Positions 15,546-25,052 are shown, numbered from the stretch's first letter. The stretch is 64,000 nucleotides of DNA from JAAXQD01 sp963790095 (GCA_963790095.1 CAWBNO010000022.1:62001-126000); one strand, 5' to 3'. Numbers and translations are program-made. The notes: a model not told the origin generated them from the sequence alone.

Positions 15546-16958
15546 CTAAGTTTTCGTTTTTGCCACAATGGCTTTGGCCGGTATCAGTCCGGTGGCACTG
15601 GCTGAGACAATATTTCCGGCTACACCGGGGCCGTCACCGGCCACGTACATTCCTTGAATCTCGGTTTCCAGATCAGGTGTGGTATCGACCTGGGTTGCAA
15701 AAAATTTAATTTCAGGTGCATACAGCAAGGTTTCGTCGTTGGATACACCCGGTACCACCCGGTTGAGGGTGTCCAAACCTTCGATGATGTTGGTCAGAAT
15801 TCTCTCGGGAAGGGCCATGGCGATATCGCCACAGACCACCTTGGTGAGTGTCGGTTCGATATACCCTTTTTTAATTCGGTGCCATGTACTCCGCCTGCCC
15901 CGCTTGAGATCGCCGAACCGCTGTAATATCGGCTTGCCGCCCCCGATCAGGTTCGCCAGGCTGCCGATGGACTCTCCGTATGCTTGATTGTCCGTTACCG
16001 GCTCGGTTAGTACCACTTTGGATAGGAATGCAAAGTTGGTATTTTCGGATTTTTTGTGCTGATATGAATACCCGTTGACACAGACAAAGTCGGCGTAATT
16101 CTCCAATGAAACGAATCCCCCTTTATTGGTGCAGAATGTCCGGGTCTGATCGTCGTACTTTGATGTCTGGATAAAGAAAGTAGGATCGTAGATGACGTCG
16201 CAAAGATCCTGCATAATATCGTTGTGAACCTCAACGCGAACCCCGACCTCAATGCCTCTTTGTTTGAGCCCGATCCCGTATTTTTGGGCCAGTTTCCCTG
16301 TCCAGTCCGCGCCCACGCGGCCCGGGGCCAGGATAATGTTGTTGGCTGGATATTTCTTCCGGTTGGTCAGAATGCCTTTCACCCGACGGTTTTCGATAAT
16401 TACGTCCTTTGCTTCTTCTGACGTGTGTATGGTCACCCCTTTGGCCTTGATGTAATCGACCATATCCGCGATGTAGCCCGGCAAGTTTTCACTCCCCAGA
16501 TGCTTCTGTTTGATAATGAGCAGGTCGATCCCATATCGCTTGGCCTTTTTCCGAATATTTTTGGCTTCTTCCAAATCGGTGGGATAGACCCGGCCGTCCA
16601 TGCCGAATCTGTTGAATATCTGCTCCGTCTCATGGATAAGTTCCTGGGCCTTGCCGGCCGGCATAAACTGAGTTAAATCGGTCTTTCCCAATTTATGGAT
16701 AAAATTCAGCTTACCGTCAGAGAAGAGACCTGCGCCTCCGATACCGCAAAGGATATTGCAGGGCTTACATTTCATACATTGGTGTTTTTCGGTGATGGGG
16801 CATTTGCGTTTTCTGGGATCTTTTCCCTTATCGATAATAAGAACATTCAGGTCAGAGTGCTCGCACAGGTAATGAGCAGCAAAGAGTCCGGCAGGACCGC
16901 CGCCGATAATGATAACATCATAATCTTTTTTCTTTATACTGGATTGGACTGCAGACAT
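15546..16958 (-). CDS. FAD-dependent dehydrogenase, COG2509-like
   Basis: The 470-residue protein has an N-terminal dinucleotide-binding motif (VIIIGGGPAG, residues 16-24). A Cys cluster follows (KCPITEKHQCMKCKPCNILCG), then GGAGLFSDGKLNF. The C-terminal second FAD motif is GMYVAGDGPGVAGNI. This matches the uncharacterised NAD(P)/FAD-dependent oxidoreductases annotated as predicted FAD-dependent dehydrogenases. The Cys cluster might hold an Fe-S centre; that is inference. A TCCTCAT-complement (ATGAGGAG) precedes the ATG. The gene lies just beyond the ribosomal-operon terminator. Confidence 0.88.
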   Translation of the reverse strand: MSAVQSSIKKKDYDVIIIGGGPAGLFAAHYLCEHSDLNVLIIDKGKDPRKRKCPITEKHQCMKCKPCNILCGIGGAGLFSDGKLNFIHKLGKTDLTQFMPAGKAQELIHETEQIFNRFGMDGRVYPTDLEEAKNIRKKAKRYGIDLLIIKQKHLGSENLPGYIADMVDYIKAKGVTIHTSEEAKDVIIENRRVKGILTNRKKYPANNIILAPGRVGADWTGKLAQKYGIGLKQRGIEVGVRVEVHNDIMQDLCDVIYDPTFFIQTSKYDDQTRTFCTNKGGFVSLENYADFVCVNGYSYQHKKSENTNFAFLSKVVLTEPVTDNQAYGESIGSLANLIGGGKPILQRFGDLKRGRRSTWHRIKKGYIEPTLTKVVCGDIAMALPERILTNIIEGLDTLNRVVPGVSNDETLLYAPEIKFFATQVDTTPDLETEIQGMYVAGDGPGVAGNIVSASATGLIPAKAIVAKTKT

Positions 16959-17025
16959 GTTTTCTCCTCATGGGCAACCGTCTTTTATTTCCAATGGGGT
17001 TTAAACCGACACCCTCCGAACACCC

Positions 17026-17060
17026 AAAAAAAAAGCCTTGTCTTTTAAGACAAGGCTTTT
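17026..17060 (-). terminator. Intrinsic terminator of the large ribosomal protein operon
   Basis: A perfect stem AAAAGCCTTGTC/GACAAGGCTTTT with a short loop is followed on the - strand by a run of nine T. It lies about 30 nt past the stop codon of rplQ, the last gene of the block. Confidence 0.95.
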
Positions 17061-17091
17061 AAAGGATCATGGGATGACCATCCATTCGGAT

Positions 17092-17787
17092 TTATTCTTT
17101 GGATCCGATGTCTTCCTTTTTATCTTCGGTTTTTTCAGGTTCAGCCTCGGTTTTTTCAGTCACTTCCGGCGCAACCGCTACCGCGGCCTTCTCTTCAGGC
17201 TTTTCGACTGCGTCTTGGGCCGAAACCTCAGGTTCTATAACCGCCGCCTTGTCCTCGGAGGTATCTTCTTTTAACGCGATGTCTTCCGTCTCCTCTTTAA
17301 CCGCTTCTTCGACGCTGATCTTTTCTTCAACCGCCGCCGTTTCTTTAACTTCTTTTTTCTCGGCAAGCGGTTTTTTCACTACAGGGGCTTTGCCCTTTTT
17401 CTTCTTTTTGGTTTTCTTCTTTTTAACATCTTCGGAAGAAAGCAGCTCGACCATGGAAATCGGTGCAGCATCACCCGGTCGCCTTCCAAGTTTGATGACC
17501 CGGGTATACCCCCCGGATACAGCCCCATAACGCTCGGCAGCTTCTGTGAAAAGTTTATGAACGACGTCTTTTTCCCGTACAATTGAAAGTGCCTGCCGCC
17601 GTGCATGAACATCCCCTCGTTTCGCCAGAGTAATTAGGTTATCAGCCCAACGTTTTAATTCCTTTGCTTTAACATCTGTCGTACGAATACGGTCATGTTT
17701 GAAGAGCGACGTCACCATATTTCTAAACATGGCATCTCTATGGCTGCTCGTCCGGTTTAATTTTACGCCGGCTTTTCGATGTCTCAT
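17092..17787 (-). CDS. rplQ: 50S ribosomal protein L17 with long charged C-terminal extension
   Basis: Residues 1-about 117 are a standard L17 (MRHRKAGVKLNRTSSHRDAMFRNM start, then TRVIKLGRRPGDAAPISMVEL). The usual protein ends near there at about 120 residues. Here about 115 further residues follow: a Lys-rich part (DVKKKKTKKKKKGK) and then a Glu/Ala/Val/Pro-rich low-complexity tail. The tail has no domain I recognise and should be disordered and acidic. The gene is last in the operon, 8 nt after rpoA. Confidence 0.96.
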   Translation of the reverse strand: MRHRKAGVKLNRTSSHRDAMFRNMVTSLFKHDRIRTTDVKAKELKRWADNLITLAKRGDVHARRQALSIVREKDVVHKLFTEAAERYGAVSGGYTRVIKLGRRPGDAAPISMVELLSSEDVKKKKTKKKKKGKAPVVKKPLAEKKEVKETAAVEEKISVEEAVKEETEDIALKEDTSEDKAAVIEPEVSAQDAVEKPEEKAAVAVAPEVTEKTEAEPEKTEDKKEDIGSKE

Positions 17788-17795
17788 GGGATTAA

Positions 17796-18815
17796 TTATT
17801 CTCCTTCCTCTATATCTTCCTTAGGCAACTCAAAACCTTCCAGCTTCATTCCGAGAGACAGGTCCATTTCACTTAAGACTTCCTTGATCTCATTTAAAGA
17901 CTTTCTACCAAAGTTTTTAGTTTTGAGCATTTCCGCCTCGGTTTTGCTCACCAGTTGATAAATTTTTACAATATTTGCGTTTTTTAGACAGTTGGCGCTG
18001 CGCACGGAAAGCTCGAGTTCTTCGACACTTCTGTAAAGATTTTCATTGACCTTGGGTTTCTCTATCTCCTCGGTCTTTACCACAGGTTCCGGCTCAAGAA
18101 GTTCGTCAAAATTGATAAAAATCGTCATTTGCTCTTTTAAGATCTTGGCGGCATAGGCCACTGCGTCTTCAGGCAAGATACTTCCGTCAGTCCAGACCTC
18201 CAAGTTCAGTTTATCGTAGTCTGTTCTCTGACCCACACGGGCATTGCTCACCACGTAAGTAACGCGTTTAATCGGTGAAAAAACAGCATCGATGGGAATG
18301 GATCCCAGAGGCGCGTCTTCATCTTTATTTGCTTCAGACAGTGAATACCCTTTTCCGACGTTGACGGTCATGGTCATTTTAAGTTTTGCCTCAGATGAAA
18401 GGGTCGCAATGTGTTGTTCTGGATTCAGCACTTCACATCTTCCGCCTTCGCTGATGATATCAGCTGCGGTAACTTCACGTTCTCCTTCCGCATCAATGTG
18501 GACGGTCTTCGGTTCAGGGTCGGAAACTCTAAATCGCACCTCTTTTAAGTTAAGGATAATCTCGGATACGTCTTCATATATACCTGGGATAACACTGAAT
18601 TCGTGCATCACTTCCTCGAACTTTACAGATACGATAGCCGCTCCGTAAAGAGACGATAGAATAATCCTCCTCAAAGAATTTCCAATTGTTATTCCATATC
18701 CCCTTTCAAGGGGTTCACAAACGAACTTGCCGTACGTCGGCTTACTGGTTACTTGAACTTTTTCTGGCGTTATCATATCACGCCAGTTCATGTACATAAG
18801 TTCATTTGACGCCAT
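17796..18815 (-). CDS. rpoA: DNA-directed RNA polymerase subunit alpha
   Basis: The 339-residue protein has the N-terminal assembly domain with the LERGYGITIGNSLRRIILSSLYGAA signature and the C-terminal domain (from about residue 265). The latter contains VRSANCLKNANI and TKNFGRKSLNEIKEVL, which contact UP elements and activators. Length is normal (E. coli 329). It lies between rpsD and rplQ, the classical alpha-operon position. Confidence 0.99.
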   Translation of the reverse strand: MASNELMYMNWRDMITPEKVQVTSKPTYGKFVCEPLERGYGITIGNSLRRIILSSLYGAAIVSVKFEEVMHEFSVIPGIYEDVSEIILNLKEVRFRVSDPEPKTVHIDAEGEREVTAADIISEGGRCEVLNPEQHIATLSSEAKLKMTMTVNVGKGYSLSEANKDEDAPLGSIPIDAVFSPIKRVTYVVSNARVGQRTDYDKLNLEVWTDGSILPEDAVAYAAKILKEQMTIFINFDELLEPEPVVKTEEIEKPKVNENLYRSVEELELSVRSANCLKNANIVKIYQLVSKTEAEMLKTKNFGRKSLNEIKEVLSEMDLSLGMKLEGFELPKEDIEEGE

Positions 18816-18918
18816 TATTATATCTCCATTTTTTTTTCAGCGGATCATTAAGGATATCCGGGATGAGATACAGACGTTCGGTGGTAACGTACGCCCCAGC
18901 TCATAATCCGCATCTCGG

Positions 18919-19548
18919 TTATTTGGAATAGAGCTCCACGATGAGTTGTTCCTGGATCGGTATTGTTAGATCTTCACGGGAGGGAAACCCCTTTACAATA
19001 CCTTTCAGGTTCTCCTTTTCCAGATCTATCCATTGCGGAATGCCTCTTCGCACCACTGCATCGAGTGAATCTTCCAAGGCCTGAATCTTGCGACTTTTCT
19101 CCCGCACCTCAACCGCATCACCAATTTTAACGAGATATGACGGAATATTGACTTTTTTCCCGTTAACGAGAAAGTGATTGTGTCTTACGAAATGACGTCC
19201 TTGGGTACGAGAATTCACAAAGCCCATACGATAAACAACATTGTCGAGCCTTCGCTCTAGAATTACCAAAAGATTGGTTCCGGTGATCCCTTTTTGATTG
19301 TCCGCCCTTTGAAAAAACAGATGGAATTGTTTTTCCGAAAGACCGTACATTCGTTTTACCTTCTGTTTTTCCCGGAGCTGAATTCCATAATCGGAAATCT
19401 TTCTTCCACGACGCTGCCCGTGCTGTCCGGGCGGGTAACCCCGTCGGTCAAAAGCACATTTATCCGAATAACAACGATCACCTTTTAGAAACAATTTTAA
19501 ATTTTCACGTCGGCAAAGCCGGCATACTGAACCTGTATATCGAGCCAA
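18919..19548 (-). CDS. rpsD: 30S ribosomal protein S4
   Basis: The 209-residue primary 16S rRNA-binding protein has an S4 RNA-binding domain (ERRLDNVVYRMGFVNSRTQGRHFVRHNHFLVNG). An N-terminal four-Cys zinc site (C9, C12, C26, C31 region) marks it as the zinc-binding S4 form. In many bacteria S4 autoregulates its operon; no such site was identified here. Confidence 0.98.
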   Translation of the reverse strand: MARYTGSVCRLCRRENLKLFLKGDRCYSDKCAFDRRGYPPGQHGQRRGRKISDYGIQLREKQKVKRMYGLSEKQFHLFFQRADNQKGITGTNLLVILERRLDNVVYRMGFVNSRTQGRHFVRHNHFLVNGKKVNIPSYLVKIGDAVEVREKSRKIQALEDSLDAVVRRGIPQWIDLEKENLKGIVKGFPSREDLTIPIQEQLIVELYSK

Positions 19549-19655
19549 GCGTTCCCCCTTTATATTGAAGATCGACCATTTTCCATCGGTCCGCCAACTA
19601 TGGAATTAGACCGTCGAAAAATCTGCAATCTTCGATTTTCATTTTTCATTTTTTT

Positions 19656-20042
19656 TTAAACTCTGCGTCGTTTGGGTGGTCGACAACCATTATGCGGTAT
19701 GGGTGTAACATCTTTAATCACTGAAATATTTAACCCTGCAGCCTGAAGAGATCGAAGGGCGGACTCCCGACCTGCGCCAGGACCCTTGACGTACACTTCA
19801 ACATTTTTCATCCCGTGCTCCATGGCTTTCTTTACGGCATCCTCGGCTGCAAGTTGAGCAGCAAACGGTGTGCTCTTGCGCGATCCCTTAAAGCCCTGAA
19901 CCCCTGCGCTGGACCAGGCGACAACATTACCGGCAGGGTCGGTAATGGTAACGATGGTATTGTTAAATGTTGATTGAATATGTACGACCCCGCTGTGTAT
20001 ATTCTTTTTTTCTTTCTTTTTGGTACGGATTTTTTTCGCCAT
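19656..20042 (-). CDS. rpsK: 30S ribosomal protein S11
   Basis: The 128-residue protein shows HIQSTFNNTIVTITD, GFKGSRKSTPFAAQ and the C-terminal DVTPIPHNGCRPPKRRRV, all diagnostic of S11, which lines the mRNA exit platform. It lies in the rpsM-rpsK-rpsD order. Confidence 0.99.
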   Translation of the reverse strand: MAKKIRTKKKEKKNIHSGVVHIQSTFNNTIVTITDPAGNVVAWSSAGVQGFKGSRKSTPFAAQLAAEDAVKKAMEHGMKNVEVYVKGPGAGRESALRSLQAAGLNISVIKDVTPIPHNGCRPPKRRRV

Positions 20043-20124
20043 GAATTATGCTCCTGCCTAAAAGTTCGTTATCCGTTTTACATTCATCGCACTTCACGTA
20101 TCGAACAACGAACGGATATCCTAT

Positions 20125-20508
20125 TTATTTTTTTCGAACGCCACCTTTCTTTTTAACTGCAGATCTTTTGGGCCCCTTTCGGGTTCGTGCATTGGTACTT
20201 GTCCGCTGCCCACGCACAGGAAGTGACTTTCGATGGCGAAGCCCACGGTAAGATCCGAGATCCATCAACCTTTTAATATTCATGGAAACTTCAGTGCGAA
20301 GTTCACCTTCAACTTTATATTCGCTGTCGATCACCTTGCGAATACTATTGACCTCAGTCTCAGACAAATTATCTGTCAGTGTATCCGGATCAATATCGAT
20401 TTTTTGGAGTATTCGCCTTGATATGGTCGAACCGATACCATATATATAGGTCAGTCCTACCTCAATCCGTTTCCGTCTCGGCAAATCCACTCCCGCGATT
20501 CTTGCCAA
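20125..20508 (-). CDS. rpsM: 30S ribosomal protein S13
   Basis: The 127-residue protein begins MARIAGVDLPRRKRIEVGLTYIYGIG and ends in the conserved YRGLRHRKSLPVRGQRT stretch with a basic tail. S13 contacts the P-site tRNA and the large subunit. It follows rpmJ directly. Confidence 0.99.
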   Translation of the reverse strand: MARIAGVDLPRRKRIEVGLTYIYGIGSTISRRILQKIDIDPDTLTDNLSETEVNSIRKVIDSEYKVEGELRTEVSMNIKRLMDLGSYRGLRHRKSLPVRGQRTSTNARTRKGPKRSAVKKKGGVRKK

Positions 20509-20522
20509 TGCTAATCCTCCTT

Positions 20523-20636
20523 TTATCCTTGTCTCTGTTTGTGGCGTTTATTCTCGCAGATGACTCTGACAACTCCTTTTCTGCGGACGATTTTACACTT
20601 GGCACACATTTTCTTAACCGATGCCCTGACTTTCAT
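20523..20636 (-). CDS. rpmJ: 50S ribosomal protein L36
   Basis: This 37-residue protein reads MKVRASVKKMCAKCKIVRRK and ends ICENKRHKQRQG. It has the zinc ligands C11, C14, C27 and H32 of the C+ form. It sits in the standard place between infA and rpsM. Confidence 0.98.
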   Translation of the reverse strand: MKVRASVKKMCAKCKIVRRKGVVRVICENKRHKQRQG

Positions 20637-20737
20637 TCACATTTCTCCTTGACCAGGGTAGTGGACAATGGGCGATTTTACTTTGTATCGGGTTTAATCC
20701 AATATCGATACACCGATCGTCCACCATTAATCACCAC

Positions 20738-20956
20738 CTATTTGGATCTGTATGTTATTCTTCCACGAGACAGATCATATGGAGAGAGTTCAACCGTAAC
20801 TCTATCTCCTGGCAGAATCTTAATAAAATGCATGCGCATCTTTCCGGAAATATGCGCAAGTACCTGATGCTTATTTTCCAATTCTACTTTGAACATTGCA
20901 TTGGGTAATGTTTCAAGCACAATACCTTCAACCTTAATCGCTTCTTCTTTTGGCAT
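20738..20956 (-). CDS. infA: Translation initiation factor IF-1
   Basis: The 72-residue OB-fold protein (MPKEEAIKVEGIVLETLPNA, then VLAHISGKMRMHFIKILPGD) is the classic IF-1, which binds the ribosomal A site during initiation. It lies only 32 nt after secY; adk and map, which often intervene, are absent. Confidence 0.99.
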   Translation of the reverse strand: MPKEEAIKVEGIVLETLPNAMFKVELENKHQVLAHISGKMRMHFIKILPGDRVTVELSPYDLSRGRITYRSK

Positions 20957-20988
20957 GTCTTCCCCCGACGCCTATTTGTTCAGAATTA

Positions 20989-22305
20989 TTAGAATCTTCC
21001 TTTCATTTTATTCCCGCCCTTTTTTAAAAAACCTTCGTAGTGACGGGTCAGCATGTGAGATTCTATTTGCTGAATGGTATCGATAGCGACCCCAACAACG
21101 ATTAAAAGGGCAGTACCGCCAAAATAAAAAGGAACATTAAATTTTGTCATCAGAATAGATGGAAGAACGCATACTGCCGAAACATATATGGCACCACCTA
21201 ACGTAATACGCGTAAGAACCCTGTCTATATGGTCTGCCGTACGTTTTCCCGGACGGATACCTGGAATGTATCCGCCTTGTTTTTTCATATTGTCTGCAAC
21301 ATCCGCCGGATTAAAGGTTACGGCGGTATAAAAGTAACAGAAAAAGAATATAAAGCCGACATATAAGGCTTCATACACGATATTACCCGGCCTCATAGCC
21401 GATGCAATGTTCTGAATCCAAGGAATCGCTATAAAACTGGCCAATGTTGCCGGAAACATGATGATGGATGAAGCGAAAATTGGTGGTATCACGCCGGATG
21501 TATTGACCTTTAACGGTAAATGGGTGCTCTGGCCGCCGTACATTTTGCGGCCCACAACCCTTTTGGCATATTGAACGGTTATGCGCCGCTGCCCTGTTTC
21601 CATGTAGATGATAAAAGCCACTACAAGTACCATCATAAGGGTTAAAATTATGATGACGAACAACCCCATTTCACCGGTTGAAAGCAGACGGAATGTATTT
21701 CCGATTGCAGCCGGCATCCGGGCAATAATACCTGCGAATATAATCAGGGAAATACCGTTACCGATTCCCCGCTCGGTAATCTGTTCACCCAACCACATGA
21801 TAAAGGCGGTTCCCGCCGTCAGGGTCATCACGGTCATGAGCCTGAATCCCCAGCCGGGATCTATAACCACTGCCGCCCCACCGGGAGACATCATTTTCTC
21901 TAGACCGATACTAATACCGAACCCCTGGATTACACTGAGCAAAATCGTACCGTACCGTGTATACTGCGTGATCTTTTTACGCCCCTGCTCGCCTTCCTTT
22001 GACAAACGCTCCAGATGGGGAATGGTCACGGTCAAAAGTTGAAGAATAATCGATGCACTGATATAGGGCATAATCCCGAGGGCAAAAACAGAAAGCCGCT
22101 CTAAAGCGCCGCCGGAAAACATATCAAAAAGACCCAGCAGCGTCCCTTTTGCCCGGGCAAAAAAAGAGGCCAGTGCCACCGTGTCTATGCCCGGCGTCGG
22201 AACATGCACACCGATACGATAGACGATAAGCAGCGCCAACGTATATAAAATTCTTTTCTTGAGTTCAGGTATCTTGAATATATTGCCGAACCCGCCGCCA
22301 AGCAT
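20989..22305 (-). CDS. secY: Preprotein translocase subunit SecY
   Basis: The 438-residue inner-membrane channel protein has ten predicted membrane helices. It shows the N-terminal signature RIGVHVPTPGIDT, the plug region LERLSVFALGIMPYISASI and cytoplasmic loops such as GQRRITVQYAKRVVGRKMYGG. With SecE (encoded at 46135-46527) it forms the protein-conducting pore. It starts 1 nt after the rplO stop. Confidence 0.98.
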   Translation of the reverse strand: MLGGGFGNIFKIPELKKRILYTLALLIVYRIGVHVPTPGIDTVALASFFARAKGTLLGLFDMFSGGALERLSVFALGIMPYISASIILQLLTVTIPHLERLSKEGEQGRKKITQYTRYGTILLSVIQGFGISIGLEKMMSPGGAAVVIDPGWGFRLMTVMTLTAGTAFIMWLGEQITERGIGNGISLIIFAGIIARMPAAIGNTFRLLSTGEMGLFVIIILTLMMVLVVAFIIYMETGQRRITVQYAKRVVGRKMYGGQSTHLPLKVNTSGVIPPIFASSIIMFPATLASFIAIPWIQNIASAMRPGNIVYEALYVGFIFFFCYFYTAVTFNPADVADNMKKQGGYIPGIRPGKRTADHIDRVLTRITLGGAIYVSAVCVLPSILMTKFNVPFYFGGTALLIVVGVAIDTIQQIESHMLTRHYEGFLKKGGNKMKGRF

Positions 22306-22306
22306 A

Positions 22307-22747
22307 TTATAGAACCTCTACATTTCCGCCAGCAGCGATTATTTTTTCCCTGGCGCTTTTACTGACGCAGTTCACTTTAATCGTGAGCGGAATTTTGATC
22401 TCTCCGTGTCCAAGAAGTTTAATCCCGTCCCTTGGACCTTTGACAAGACCGGCCCGAACGATTTCTGCCTCATCCACAGTACTGCCGCTTTCAAATATTG
22501 AGAGGTCCCGAATATTGATTACAGATATTTTCTTTTTAAAGATATTGGTAAAACCACGTTTGGGCAGTCGGCGATGAATCGGCATTTGTCCACCTTCAAA
22601 CCCGGGTCTTACCCCGCCGCCGCTTCGGCTATTATGCCCCTTTGACCCCCTGCCGGCTGTTTTACCACTACCTGAACCTACCCCGCGTCCCACACGTTTT
22701 CTCGCCCTGCGTGATCCGTCGGGAGGTGACAACTCACTTAGCTTCAT
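22307..22747 (-). CDS. rplO: 50S ribosomal protein L15
   Basis: The 146-residue protein has the basic Gly-rich N-terminus (KRVGRGVGSGSGKTAGRGSKG) followed by GGVRPGFEGGQMPIHRRLPKRG. Its ATG overlaps the rpmD stop by 14 nt, suggesting translational coupling. Confidence 0.98.
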   Translation of the reverse strand: MKLSELSPPDGSRRARKRVGRGVGSGSGKTAGRGSKGHNSRSGGGVRPGFEGGQMPIHRRLPKRGFTNIFKKKISVINIRDLSIFESGSTVDEAEIVRAGLVKGPRDGIKLLGHGEIKIPLTIKVNCVSKSAREKIIAAGGNVEVL

Positions 22748-22931
22748 CTATCTTTTCCTCAACTTTCACCAGATGTGATACTGTGTTGACCATCCCTCGA
22801 GTTGAAGGCGTGTCTATAAGTTCAACGGTTCTGTTAAGTTTTGTCAGTCCCATTCCGCGCAATACTCTTCGATGCTTTTCAGGCCTTCCAATCATGCTTT
22901 TAACAAGCGTTACCCTTAATACTCCACTCAT
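22734..22931 (-). CDS. rpmD: 50S ribosomal protein L30
   Basis: The 65-residue protein (VTLVKSMIGRPEKHRRVLRGMGL, VELIDTPSTRGMVNTVSHLV) is a typical short bacterial L30. It lies in the rpsE-rpmD-rplO order of the spc operon. Confidence 0.97.
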   Translation of the reverse strand: MSGVLRVTLVKSMIGRPEKHRRVLRGMGLTKLNRTVELIDTPSTRGMVNTVSHLVKVEEKIDEAK

Positions 22932-23030
22932 TTATCATCCCTTATGGTTTAACTACTATAGCCGATGACCGAAGATTCCCCTGGATTATTGCATTTGTAA
23001 TCATCAATGGTCATTCTTGAATCTTTAATT

Positions 23031-23525
23031 CTAAAGGTCTTCCACGCCGATACCGCGTCTAGCAGCCACCTGTTCTCTACTCTGCAATTGGCAGAGTCCT
23101 TCAATGGTTGCCTTAACCACATTGTGAGGGTTGTGTGAACCCATACACTTCGTAAGAATATCCTGGACTCCCGCAGCTTCAAGCACCGCTCGAACAGCGC
23201 CGCCTGCAATAAGACCGGTTCCTTGGGAAGCAGGTTTTAACAAAACACGTCCGGCACCATACTTTCCGATAACCACATAAGGTATTGTTCCGTCGACTAA
23301 GGGGAATTTCACCATGTTTTTCTTAGCTTTTTCTATACCTTTTCGGATCGCTTCGGGCACCTCTCCTGCTTTTCCAAGCCCTTGGCCGACACTCCCTTCG
23401 CCATCACCAACCACCACGATTGCACTAAAGCTGAAACGGCGTCCGCCTTTGACAACTTTTGCAACCCGGTTAATGTAAACGACCTTATCGATTAATTGAT
23501 TTTCGCCTTTATCCTGTTTGAACAA
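23031..23525 (-). CDS. rpsE: 30S ribosomal protein S5
   Basis: The 164-residue protein has the double-stranded-RNA-like N-terminal domain (VVYINRVAKVVKGGRRFSFSAIVVVGDG) and the GTGLIAGGAVRAVLEAAGV C-terminal fold. The start is TTG, supported by GGAGG 7 nt upstream. S5 helps decoding accuracy and mRNA unwinding. Confidence 0.98.
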   Translation of the reverse strand: MFKQDKGENQLIDKVVYINRVAKVVKGGRRFSFSAIVVVGDGEGSVGQGLGKAGEVPEAIRKGIEKAKKNMVKFPLVDGTIPYVVIGKYGAGRVLLKPASQGTGLIAGGAVRAVLEAAGVQDILTKCMGSHNPHNVVKATIEGLCQLQSREQVAARRGIGVEDL

Positions 23526-23630
23526 AAATCTGCCTCCTTCACCGTGAATGACTCTAATTAAGATTTTACCCTGTCACAATAAGTTACTTAATTTTTGTGA
23601 GTTGCAATTAAATATTCGTATGCCAACTCC

Positions 23631-23999
23631 TTAAAAATCCAGTCCTGCCTCACGTGCACCCTCAGAAACAGCTTTAACCCGTCCGTGATATAAAAAACCA
23701 TTTCGGTCAAAAACAACTTGACGTATACCCTTTTGTATCGCCCGTTCCCCCAAGAGTTTCCCAACAAAATCTGCCTTAGCAATTTTGTTTTCAAATACAG
23801 GCTGTTCCTTTACGGATTTATCCAAACTTGACGCCGCCACCAGAGTTTGTCCACGTGTGTCATCAATGACCTGGGCATAAATGTGTTTTGCGCTTCGGAA
23901 AACACTCAGTCTCGGCCGTTCCTGTGTGCCGACAAGATTCTTTCTGATTCTCTTTTTTCGCTTTAAACGCGCTCTTTTTTTTGAATTCAAAGATCCCAT
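23631..23999 (-). CDS. rplR: 50S ribosomal protein L18
   Basis: The 122-residue 5S rRNA-binding protein contains RPRLSVFRSAKHIYAQVIDD and the conserved ending VVFDRNGFLYHGRVKAVSEGAREAGLDF. Order rplF-rplR-rpsE is standard. Confidence 0.98.
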   Translation of the reverse strand: MGSLNSKKRARLKRKKRIRKNLVGTQERPRLSVFRSAKHIYAQVIDDTRGQTLVAASSLDKSVKEQPVFENKIAKADFVGKLLGERAIQKGIRQVVFDRNGFLYHGRVKAVSEGAREAGLDF

Positions 24000-24009
24000 A
24001 TTTTATACC

Positions 24010-24555
24010 TTATGCTGCTTTTGTTCCTGCTTTTCCGGCTTTCCGCTGAATATACTCTTCGGCATATTTTATTCCTTTGCCTTTATAGCATTCCGGCGGC
24101 CTTAATCTCCGAATAGATGCAGCGGTATGGCCCAGCAGCTCTTTATCGATACCGGTGAGTGTGATAACATTTTTTTTGTCAACAGATGCCGAGATGCCTT
24201 CGGGAAGATCGAATTTGATCGGATGTGAGTATCCGAGGTTAAATTCGATAACATTGCCACTCAGAGTGGCCCGATAACCGATGCCGTTTATTTCCAGTAC
24301 TCTTTCAAATCCTTGGTTCACGCCGACAACCATGTTGGCCACCAGACTTCGGGTCAGTCCGCGAAAAGCCTGACTGGACCTGTCATCATTAATGGGGACC
24401 ACACGGATCGTCTTGTCTTCTATTTCTAGATCCACTGCGGGATGGACGTTTCTTTCAAGAGTGCCCTTTTCGCCCTGGACAGTAATGACTCTGTCTTTAT
24501 AAGTGATCTTCGTCTTTTCAGGTATGGGTATGGGTGTTTTACCTACTCTGGACAT
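24010..24555 (-). CDS. rplF: 50S ribosomal protein L6
   Basis: The 181-residue protein has two L6 folds and the signature PECYKGKGIKYAEEYIQRKAGKAG at the C-terminus. It binds 23S rRNA helix 97 near the factor-binding site. Confidence 0.98.
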   Translation of the reverse strand: MSRVGKTPIPIPEKTKITYKDRVITVQGEKGTLERNVHPAVDLEIEDKTIRVVPINDDRSSQAFRGLTRSLVANMVVGVNQGFERVLEINGIGYRATLSGNVIEFNLGYSHPIKFDLPEGISASVDKKNVITLTGIDKELLGHTAASIRRLRPPECYKGKGIKYAEEYIQRKAGKAGTKAA

Positions 24556-24568
24556 TCCTTACTCCTTT

Positions 24569-24967
24569 TTACCAAATATTGCAGAGGATCTCTCCCCCCA
24601 CATTTAAGGCCCTGGCTTTTTTATCCGTCATTATCCCCTTTGATGTCGATAAAATAGCAACCCCCGTACCGTTCAGAACCGGCTTTATATCCTTGCTTTT
24701 GGCATAAGAACGTCGACTCGGTTTACTAACACGGTTAAGACCAAAAATCGCGTGGGTGTCTCTCTCGTCATACTTAAGATAAATCCGCAGTATGCCCTGC
24801 TTCTTATCTTTGATGAACTTGTAATTTCTGATGAACCCTTCATCTTTCAATACTCGGGCCAATTCAATTTTAATTTTTGACCCTGGAATATCGACGCTGT
24901 TAAATTTTGCCTTTCCTGCGTTCCGGATTCGAGTCAGCAGGTCCGCAATTGGATCACTCATTGCCAT
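24569..24967 (-). CDS. rpsH: 30S ribosomal protein S8
   Basis: The 132-residue protein (MSDPIADLLTRIRNA start, GVAILSTSKGIMTDKKARALNVGGEILC end) is S8. In E. coli S8 represses the spc operon by binding mRNA near rplE; no equivalent site was looked for successfully here. Confidence 0.98.
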   Translation of the reverse strand: MAMSDPIADLLTRIRNAGKAKFNSVDIPGSKIKIELARVLKDEGFIRNYKFIKDKKQGILRIYLKYDERDTHAIFGLNRVSKPSRRSYAKSKDIKPVLNGTGVAILSTSKGIMTDKKARALNVGGEILCNIW

Positions 24968-25052
24968 AGTCTTCTCCGCTATTTAAATTAACGCTTTTAT
25001 TTTTCCTTACAACGTATGGATACATATAATATTCTAATAACAACCCGATTGA

